Source of the DNA: an uncultured Lachnospiraceae bacterium
Lineage (GTDB): Bacteria; Bacillota; Clostridia; Lachnospirales; Lachnospiraceae
Length of the DNA: 5,518 bases
Reading direction: 5' to 3'
NCBI GenBank assembly: GCA_934359535.1
Contig: CAKRLN010000159.1
Span: forward strand, 1 to 5,518
Translations under genes and position numbers: made by a program
In this document: positions 1-5,518 of the stretch, piece after piece
How positions within the stretch are numbered: position 1 is the stretch's first letter
How the letters are laid out: each line of letters opens with the position of its first letter
Notes under the pieces: model-generated
What the model saw: only the letters and a program-made list of their open reading frames with translations
Told to the model about the DNA's origin: nothing
The model's database searches: none

Positions 1-885
1 GCATTAGACAGTGCCGATGTATGGGCGAATCCGACACAGTTTTATCTGGATGAGGAGTTAAATCCGATCGAGGTTGCAGGATGCCCGCCGGATGCATTTT
101 CCGAGGATGGACAGCTCTGGGGCAATCCATTATTCCGCTGGGATGTTATGAAAAAGGATGATTATGCATGGTGGACAAAGCGTATTTCTGCAATGGCAGC
201 ACTTTATGATATTGTAAGAATTGACCATTTCCGTGGATTTGATTCTTATTATGCAATTCCTGCAAAGGATGATACTGCAAAAAACGGAACATGGAAGGAA
301 GGTCCTGGAATGGATTTATTCCGTGCGCTTGAGAAGAAGCTTGGAAAGCTTCCGATCATCGTAGAGGATCTTGGATTTTTGACACCTTCGGTACATAAGC
401 TGTTAAAGGATTCTGGTTTCCCAGGCATGAAGGTTATCCAGTTCGCGTTTGATTCCAGAGAGGACAGTGATTATCTGCCACATAATTATCCAAAGCATTG
501 TGTGGTATACACCGGAACGCATGATAATGATACCTGCATGGGCTGGATAGAGACAGCGCCAAAGCAGGCTGTAAAATACGCGAAGGAATACTTAAACCTG
601 ACGAAAGAAGAAGGCTACAACTGGGGCCTTATGAGAGGTGCATGGTCATCAGTTGCTGATATGGCGATCGTTCCAATGCAGGATCTGATCGGACTTGGTT
701 CAGAAGCCCGCATCAATACCCCGTCTACAATTGGCAATAACTGGAAATGGCGTGCAACAGCAGACCAGATCGACAATAAGCTTGCGAAAAAGCTTTTAAA
801 ATACATGGTTATGTATGGCCGTGAACGTGCAAAAGAAGAGCCGGCAGAGGATGAGACTGTGGCAGAGAAAAAAAGCGCACAATAA
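1..885 (+). CDS. malQ: 4-alpha-glucanotransferase (amylomaltase), GH77, 3' part
   Basis: The reading frame is open from the first base of the window and ends at TAA 883-885. It gives the last 294 residues of a protein that is usually about 500 residues long, so roughly the first 200 are outside the window. MalQ is a cytoplasmic enzyme that transfers alpha-1,4-glucan segments between maltodextrins or onto glucose, in maltose/glycogen metabolism. GH77 active-site blocks are visible in order: RIDHFRGF, with the nucleophile Asp at 223-225; IIVEDLG, with the acid/base Glu at 364-366; and GTHDND, with the third catalytic Asp at 523-525. The C-terminal RINTPSTIGNNWKWR block is also typical. After the usual end near MYGRER there is a short tail rich in Glu, Asp, Lys and Ala (about 17 residues). 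No catalytic residue in the visible part is missing. A stem-loop terminator follows 27 bases after the stop. The identification is firm; only the start is unknown. Confidence 0.96.
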   Translation, partial: ALDSADVWANPTQFYLDEELNPIEVAGCPPDAFSEDGQLWGNPLFRWDVMKKDDYAWWTKRISAMAALYDIVRIDHFRGFDSYYAIPAKDDTAKNGTWKEGPGMDLFRALEKKLGKLPIIVEDLGFLTPSVHKLLKDSGFPGMKVIQFAFDSREDSDYLPHNYPKHCVVYTGTHDNDTCMGWIETAPKQAVKYAKEYLNLTKEEGYNWGLMRGAWSSVADMAIVPMQDLIGLGSEARINTPSTIGNNWKWRATADQIDNKLAKKLLKYMVMYGRERAKEEPAEDETVAEKKSAQ

Positions 886-898
886 TCAAAAAGAAAAA

Positions 899-927
899 GC
901 ATAAAAGAAATACCCCTTCCATATATT
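899..927 (+). promoter_or_regulatory. Putative sigma-E promoter of spoIVA
   Basis: CATATATT at 920-927 fits the published Bacillus sigma-E -10 pattern (CATAYAHT) at every position. Exactly 14 bases upstream, GCATAAA at 899-905 matches five of seven positions of the -35 pattern (KMATATT). spoIVA is a mother-cell sigma-E gene in the species where this was tested, so the match is in the expected place. A start about 7 bases after the -10 would fall near 934-936, in the A-run of the terminator loop, giving a leader of only about 20 bases. The assignment rests on pattern match and spacing, not on transcript data. Confidence 0.65.
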
Positions 928-954
928 TATTGTAAATAAGGAAGGGGTGTTTTT
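912..954 (+). terminator. Rho-independent terminator after malQ, overlapping the spoIVA leader
   Basis: ACCCCTTCC (912-920) is perfectly complementary to GGAAGGGGT (940-948), giving nine base pairs. A second stem, TATTTA 924-929 with TAAATA 933-938, can stack inside with a TTG loop. The outer 3' arm is followed by G and then five T (950-954), and the region upstream is A-rich (886-911). This is the usual shape of an intrinsic terminator. It is unusual in that its T-run ends directly at the spoIVA ATG and its 3' arm is the spoIVA ribosome binding site. A pure translation-control hairpin is the alternative reading; both could hold. Confidence 0.8.
940..949 (+). promoter_or_regulatory. spoIVA ribosome binding site within the terminator stem
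   Basis: GGAAGGGGTG lies 5 bases before ATG 955 and is the only Shine-Dalgarno-like sequence near that start. Nine of its ten bases are also the 3' arm of the 912-948 stem-loop. It would therefore be paired in RNA that enters from malQ and free in RNA that starts in the loop. Confidence 0.75.
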
Positions 955-2475
955 ATGGACAAAAATACAAATCAGGAATTTCATCTGTATAAAGACATTC
1001 AGGGGCGGACAGACGGTGAAATCTATATTGGTGTAGTAGGCCCTGTAAGAACTGGAAAATCTACGTTTATCAAGCGGTTTATGGACATTTGTGTGATCCC
1101 GCAGCTTGCGGATGAAAATGCAAAGGAACGGCTGATTGATGAGCTGCCACAGTCTGCCCAGGGAAAAACGATTATGACAACGGAGCCGAAATTTATCCCG
1201 CAGGAAGCAGCCGCGGTCACACTCCCGGATGGCAGTACGGTAAAGATCCGGATGGTGGATTGTGTAGGCTTTTTAATTCAGGGTGCAGGTGGACATATGG
1301 AGGGAGATACGGAACGGATGGTAAAGACTCCGTGGCTGGATCATGAAATCCCATTTGCAGACGCAGCAAGGATCGGAACCGAAAAAGTCATCCATGACCA
1401 TGCAACAATTGGGGTTGTTGTGACAACGGATGGTTCAATCGGAGAGATTCCGCGCGAGAATTATGCTGCGGCGGAGAAGCAGACAATCGATGAGATCCAG
1501 GCGATCCATAAGCCCTTTGTTGTCATCTTAAACTGCGACAGACCGTACAGCGATCATGCAATGCTTTTAAAAGAGCAGATGGAAAAGGAATATGGGGCAC
1601 CGGTTATCCCACTGAACTGTAAGCAGATGAGAAGAGAAGATGTGAACCGTATTTTAGAGGCTGTGCTGTATGAATTTCCGGTGTCTGGCATCCACTTTTT
1701 TATTCCCCGCTGGACGGAAATGCTTCCGGCAGAGCATAAGGTAAAGGCATATCTCATTGACCGGGCAAGAGAGATTTTATCAAATATAACAAGGATGCGG
1801 GATGTGTATGAAGGAGACTGGAAAAAGACTGCGCTTCCAGAAGGAGAGAAGCAGGAGAATGACTGGAATCCGGTTTGTGGAGAAGAACTAAAGGAGTTGT
1901 CCTTAGAGAGCGGAACCGTATCAATCCAGATGGAAGTGGATGAAAAATACTATTATCAGAATATGACAGAGCTGACAGGAATTCCGATCGAAAGCGAGTA
2001 TCAGCTGATTGCAATGGTGCGTGATCTGGCAGAAAAGAAGCATGAATATGAGCAGGTAAAGGATGCGATCGATGCAGTACATATGAAAGGATATGGCGTA
2101 GTCATGCCAGAGCTTTCTGATATTAAAATGGAGAATCCGGTTCTGATCCGGCATGGAAATAAATTCGGTGTAAAGATCAATGCGGTCTCCCCGTCAATCC
2201 ATATGATCCGTGCAAATATTGAAACAGAAATCGCACCGATTGTAGGGAGCGAGGAACAGGCAAAGGATCTGATCGAATATATTAAAAAAGGTGGGGAGAG
2301 CAAGGATGGAATCTTTACAACAAATATTTTCGGAAAATCTGTCGGAGAGCTGATGGAGGATGGAATCAAAAGCAAGATTGCTTTAATGGATGATGAGTGC
2401 CAGATGAAGCTTCAGGATACGATGCAGAAAATTGTAAATGACAGCAATGGCGGCATGGTCTGCATTATTATTTAG
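955..2475 (+). CDS. spoIVA: Stage IV sporulation protein A, spore coat morphogenetic ATPase
   Basis: Full-length 506-residue SpoIVA (about 492 in Bacillus subtilis). In the mother cell SpoIVA binds the outer forespore membrane, with the small peptide SpoVM as anchor in Bacillus, and polymerises by ATP hydrolysis into the base layer on which the coat is built. The N-terminal P-loop ATPase domain shows Walker A GPVRTGKS at residues 29-36 (Lys35), the Thr75-Thr76 pair in the sensor region, and Walker B VDCVGF with Asp102. These sit five residues later than the B. subtilis residues Lys30, Thr70/71 and Asp97. At 193-197 NCDRP stands where GTPases carry NKxD, in keeping with ATP rather than GTP use. 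The middle and C-terminal structural domains follow, and the protein ends in a short hydrophobic MVCIII, as expected for the membrane-proximal end. ATG 955 follows a good ribosome binding site and begins a normal family N-terminus. It appears monocistronic, with its own sigma-E type promoter, and no terminator is evident after it. Confidence 0.97.
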   Translation: MDKNTNQEFHLYKDIQGRTDGEIYIGVVGPVRTGKSTFIKRFMDICVIPQLADENAKERLIDELPQSAQGKTIMTTEPKFIPQEAAAVTLPDGSTVKIRMVDCVGFLIQGAGGHMEGDTERMVKTPWLDHEIPFADAARIGTEKVIHDHATIGVVVTTDGSIGEIPRENYAAAEKQTIDEIQAIHKPFVVILNCDRPYSDHAMLLKEQMEKEYGAPVIPLNCKQMRREDVNRILEAVLYEFPVSGIHFFIPRWTEMLPAEHKVKAYLIDRAREILSNITRMRDVYEGDWKKTALPEGEKQENDWNPVCGEELKELSLESGTVSIQMEVDEKYYYQNMTELTGIPIESEYQLIAMVRDLAEKKHEYEQVKDAIDAVHMKGYGVVMPELSDIKMENPVLIRHGNKFGVKINAVSPSIHMIRANIETEIAPIVGSEEQAKDLIEYIKKGGESKDGIFTTNIFGKSVGELMEDGIKSKIALMDDECQMKLQDTMQKIVNDSNGGMVCIII

Positions 2476-2500
2476 ACAAGAATAAGCCCCCATTTGCCTG

Positions 2501-2529
2501 TTTCTATTTGGAGGATTATCTGCTATAAT
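2501..2529 (+). promoter_or_regulatory. Extended -10 sigma-A promoter of the amidohydrolase gene
   Basis: TGCTATAAT at 2521-2529 is a perfect extended -10 element (TGN plus TATAAT). The -35 position with a 17-base spacer, TTTCTA 2501-2506, matches only three of six bases, which is tolerated by extended -10 promoters. Transcription would start near 2536, leaving a leader of about 29 bases before the TTG start at 2565. This suggests vegetative expression independent of spoIVA. Confidence 0.65.
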
Positions 2530-2550
2530 TATGGCTGTACAGAAGGAAAA

Positions 2551-2557
2551 AGGGGTG
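2551..2557 (+). promoter_or_regulatory. Ribosome binding site that fixes the TTG start
   Basis: AGGGGTG, preceded by an A-run, lies 7 bases before TTG 2565. There is no in-frame ATG or GTG between the putative transcription start and this point. The next in-frame Met is residue 65, already beside the metal-binding HTH, so the TTG start is the only reasonable one. Confidence 0.75.
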
Positions 2558-2564
2558 TAGTCAT

Positions 2565-3860
2565 TTGAATATTCGTTTTTATCATGCAAAAATCCTGCGC
2601 CTTTTGCCGGGGCATCACTTCCGGATTGAGGAAGGAGAGCTTTGGGTAAAAGGGCAGGACATCTGCTATATCGGGGATGGAAAGAGAAAACAAATTGTGA
2701 AGCAGCGGGAAAACATAATCTGGGACAGAGAGATTGATGCCCACGGGAATCTGCTTATGCCGGGATTTAAGGACGCCCATACCCATACAGCGATGACATT
2801 TTTGAGATCCTATGCAGATGATCTGCCGCTTCAGAAATGGCTGAATGAGTTAGTTTTCCCGAACGAGGCAAAGCTTCGGAACGAGGATATCTACCCATTA
2901 AATGTCCTTGGCATTATGGAATATCTGACGTCAGGGATTACGGCAGATTTTGACATGTATCCGTATCCTTATATTACAGCAAAGGCAGCGGCAGACTGTG
3001 GATTCCGGTCCGTGATCACATCTGGCTTTAATGATTTTGTCTCCTCGGTTTCCGAGATGGAGGAGCAGTATTATAAGCTCAATGAGACGGATGGGCTTAT
3101 AAGCTTTATTCCGGGTTTTCATGCAGAATACACAACCTCTCTTTCGAATATGGAGGAGCTTTCAAAGCTTGTAAACCGGCTGAAGGCACCGGTCTGGACA
3201 CATAATTCGGAAACGGAAAAGGAAGTTTCCGATTGTAAAAAGCGTTATGGAAAAACACCGACTCAGATCATGGAGGCGCTTGGGCTGTGCGAATATGGCG
3301 GTGGCGGGTATCACTGCATCTGGTTTGAGGACGAAGATTTCCGGATTTTTAAACGGCACGGGATGAGTATGGTTACGAATCCGGCTTCAAACCTGAAGCT
3401 TGCGAGCGGAGTTGCCCCGCTGAAACGCTTTGTGCAGGAGGGCATCAACATTGGAATTGGAACGGATGGGCCAGCAAGCAATAACTGTCTTGATATGTTC
3501 CGGGAGATGTTTCTTACAGCTGGGCTTGCAAAGCTAAGAGAGCGGGATGCGGCATGCATTCCAGCGGAAGAGATTCTTTATATGGCAGTTACCGGAGGCG
3601 CACATGCGATGGGATTATCGGATTGCGATTGCCTGGAAGAAGGAAAAAAGGCAGATCTTATCATGATTGACCTCTCACAGCCGAATATGCAGCCGCAGAA
3701 TAACATCATTTCCAATCTGGTATACAGTGGCAGCAAGCAGAATGTCATGCTTACCATGATAGATGGAAAGATCCTGTATGAAAATGGCCGCTTTTTGATT
3801 GGACAGGACACAGAAGAGATTTACAGACAGGCAAATGCGGTTGCAGCCAGAATGAAATGA
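2565..3860 (+). CDS. Amidohydrolase, MTA/SAH deaminase-like
   Basis: A 431-residue cytoplasmic metal-dependent hydrolase of the amidohydrolase superfamily. It is closest, by recalled motifs, to 5'-methylthioadenosine/S-adenosylhomocysteine deaminases (MtaD, Thermotoga TM0936 type). The N-terminal beta-sandwich strands (residues 1-64) lead into PGFKDAHTHT, with His72 and His74 as metal ligands. WTHNSETEKE holds His213 (ligand) and Glu216. His250 in GGGGYHCIWF corresponds to the second catalytic His. NPASNLKLASG is the family signature at 272-282, and GTDGPASNN carries the metal-ligand Asp301. The C-terminal strand returns to the sandwich with KKADLIMIDL. All expected metal and catalytic residues are present. 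The residue before NPASN is Thr271 where many relatives have His. Members of this group deaminate varied purines and related rings, so the substrate is not settled: MTA/SAH is the default call, and guanine-like or other substrates remain possible. The neighbours give no pathway clue. It starts with TTG and has its own promoter. Confidence 0.85.
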   Translation: MNIRFYHAKILRLLPGHHFRIEEGELWVKGQDICYIGDGKRKQIVKQRENIIWDREIDAHGNLLMPGFKDAHTHTAMTFLRSYADDLPLQKWLNELVFPNEAKLRNEDIYPLNVLGIMEYLTSGITADFDMYPYPYITAKAAADCGFRSVITSGFNDFVSSVSEMEEQYYKLNETDGLISFIPGFHAEYTTSLSNMEELSKLVNRLKAPVWTHNSETEKEVSDCKKRYGKTPTQIMEALGLCEYGGGGYHCIWFEDEDFRIFKRHGMSMVTNPASNLKLASGVAPLKRFVQEGINIGIGTDGPASNNCLDMFREMFLTAGLAKLRERDAACIPAEEILYMAVTGGAHAMGLSDCDCLEEGKKADLIMIDLSQPNMQPQNNIISNLVYSGSKQNVMLTMIDGKILYENGRFLIGQDTEEIYRQANAVAARMK

Positions 3861-3954
3861 CAGGATCGTATTACGTAAGCTGCATTGCAACGGAGCAATC
3901 CGCATACATGAAACAGAAATTATAAATAAAGATAAGGATCAGACGGAGGAAAAC

Positions 3955-4704
3955 ATGCAGATTCGATTTGTACATCACAGCTGCTTTATCGTAGAGTTGG
4001 AGAAATGCGTACTAATATTTGATTATTTTAACGGGGACCGCGTAAACGGTTATCAGTTTCATGGGACGGTTCCGAAATATGATCCGGATACAAAGCTTTA
4101 TCTCTTTGCAAGCCATAGCCACCAGGATCATTTTGATATGGATGTGCTTTCCTGGGCGAAACGGTATCCGGAAATTCATTATATATTTTCGAAGGATATC
4201 CGGCTTAGCCCGAATTTTTTAAAAAAACATGGATTCGATCCGGCAATTCGGGAGAAAATACTTTTTGTAGCTCCAAATTCCTCGCATAAGCTTGATGACA
4301 TGCAGATAAAAACACTCCGGTCTACAGACTGTGGTGTGGCATTTCTTGTGCAGGCAGAGGGAAAGACGTTTTTCCATGCGGGAGACTTAAATGCCTGGAT
4401 CTGGGATGGTGCAGGAGATCTGATTAACGGACAGATGAAAAGCAGCTACCGTTCACAGATCCGGAAGCTGACAGATACCAATATTGATGCGGCATTTATT
4501 CCGATGGATCCAAGACTTTCCAGATACCAGTTTGAGGGAATTGATTTCTTCTTACAGAATGTTGACTGTGACCATGTTTTTCCAATGCATATGTGGCAGG
4601 ATTACAGTGGCATTGAAAGGTATAAAAAACGGATCGGGAATGGAAAAATGGCAGACCGGATCGTAGAGATTGACCACGAAGATCAGACTTTTTTGCTGGA
4701 CTAG
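3955..4704 (+). CDS. MBL-fold metallo-hydrolase of unknown substrate
   Basis: A 249-residue protein of the metallo-beta-lactamase fold with no signal peptide or membrane segment, so probably cytoplasmic. The N-terminus IRFVHHSCFIVE is the usual first hairpin of small UlaG/Lactamase_B_2-type proteins. The metal site shows SHSHQDH (His54, His56, Asp58, His59), FFHAGDLNAW with bridging Asp144, and FPMHMW with His212. The third-His position of the classical fold seems to be taken by the STDCGVAFLV block (residues 123-132), which has Asp125 and no His; I recall the same block in other members of this subfamily. The tryptophan-rich AWIWDG after the GD is another mark of this group. The function of the group is not known to me, so no substrate is proposed. 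GGAGGA at 3945-3950 is well placed before ATG 3955. It lies 94 bases after the amidohydrolase with no clear terminator between, so read-through co-expression is possible. Confidence 0.85.
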   Translation: MQIRFVHHSCFIVELEKCVLIFDYFNGDRVNGYQFHGTVPKYDPDTKLYLFASHSHQDHFDMDVLSWAKRYPEIHYIFSKDIRLSPNFLKKHGFDPAIREKILFVAPNSSHKLDDMQIKTLRSTDCGVAFLVQAEGKTFFHAGDLNAWIWDGAGDLINGQMKSSYRSQIRKLTDTNIDAAFIPMDPRLSRYQFEGIDFFLQNVDCDHVFPMHMWQDYSGIERYKKRIGNGKMADRIVEIDHEDQTFLLD

Positions 4705-4708
4705 CTAC

Positions 4709-4737
4709 TTGAATTATGAAAAAAGTTCATATATAAT
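4709..4737 (+). promoter_or_regulatory. Sigma-A promoter for the small membrane protein gene and alaS
   Basis: TTGAAT at 4709-4714 (four of six to TTGACA, including TTGA) and a perfect TATAAT at 4732-4737 are separated by exactly 17 bases in AT-rich DNA. Transcription would start near 4744, leaving a leader of about 47 bases. The leader is far too short for a T-box riboswitch, which often precedes aminoacyl-tRNA synthetase genes in Firmicutes, and no T-box consensus is seen. Confidence 0.75.
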
Positions 4738-4790
4738 ATTTAAGTTATAAGTAAGCTCAGAGACTTATAGAGAGGCAGGAGGGGATTTGA

Positions 4791-5518
<728 letters not shown>

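Noticed and set aside
615..902. Minus-strand open frame opposite the malQ end, and similar minus-strand frames opposite spoIVA and the amidohydrolase.
   Set aside because: They lie fully inside well-identified genes, have no family resemblance and no ribosome binding sites, and are shadows of the real frames.
2476..2520. C-run and G-rich segment after spoIVA (AAGCCCCCAT, TTTGGAGGAT) as a terminator hairpin.
   Set aside because: The two parts do not pair for more than a few bases and no T-run follows.
2531..2560. Nine-codon open frame (ATG GCT ... TAG) just before the TTG start of the amidohydrolase, a possible leader peptide.
   Set aside because: Its ATG lies 1 base after the -10 element and upstream of the expected transcription start, and it has no ribosome binding site of its own, so it is unlikely to be translated.
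3871..3878. Perfect 8-base palindrome TTACGTAA in the gap before the MBL gene, as an operator.
   Set aside because: A single short palindrome is expected by chance and has no partner site or positioned promoter.
3881..3904. Imperfect inverted repeat (TTGC/GCAA with outer TGC/GCA) after the amidohydrolase, as a terminator.
   Set aside because: The stem has only four continuous pairs and no T-run follows, so it does not support termination.
4484..4666. Plus-strand 60-codon frame inside the MBL hydrolase gene.
   Set aside because: It is out of frame within a clearly conserved protein and shows no start signals or recognisable motifs.
4716..4730. Short inverted repeat ATGAA/TTCAT between the -35 and -10 elements of the promoter before the small membrane protein, as an operator.
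   Set aside because: Only five or six pairs in AT-rich DNA; too weak to claim.
4728..4735. CATATATA as a sigma-E -10 before the small membrane protein.
   Set aside because: The last base does not fit and nothing like a sigma-E -35 lies 14 bases upstream; the sigma-A reading of the same region is better.

Overview
The window is ordinary chromosomal DNA from a spore-forming, low-to-mid GC Firmicute. The spore-coat ATPase SpoIVA, the AGGAGG-type ribosome binding sites, the TTG start and the overall protein flavour point to a clostridial, probably Lachnospiraceae-like, gut anaerobe. The genus is an inference and cannot be fixed from the sequence alone. All genes lie on the plus strand. I see no mobile element, CRISPR array, tRNA or rRNA gene.

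Layout: (1) 1-885 is the 3' part of malQ, a GH77 4-alpha-glucanotransferase whose start lies outside the window. (2) 886-954 is a compact regulatory junction. It holds a strong stem-loop with a T-run, a good sigma-E type promoter whose -10 sits inside that stem-loop, and the spoIVA ribosome binding site, which is also the 3' arm of the stem. (3) 955-2475 is spoIVA, complete. (4) 2476-2564 is a short spacer with an extended -10 promoter. (5) 2565-3860 is an amidohydrolase of the MTA/SAH deaminase type with a TTG start. (6) 3861-3954 is a spacer without a convincing terminator. (7) 3955-4704 is a metallo-beta-lactamase-fold hydrolase of unknown substrate. (8) 4705-4790 carries a good vegetative promoter. 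(9) 4791-4946 encodes a 51-residue single-pass membrane protein. (10) From 4973 to the window end is the 5' part of alaS (alanyl-tRNA synthetase).

The genes do not form one pathway. Carbohydrate metabolism (malQ), sporulation (spoIVA), purine/thio-nucleoside or related deamination (2565-3860), an orphan MBL hydrolase and translation (alaS) sit side by side, each group apparently with its own promoter. The small membrane protein and alaS look like a two-gene transcription unit, 26 bases apart. The most interesting point is the malQ-spoIVA junction. There, one short segment seems to end malQ transcription, to hide the spoIVA ribosome binding site in any read-through RNA, and to start a mother-cell transcript that lacks the hiding arm. 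I did not find a convincing new multi-gene system.
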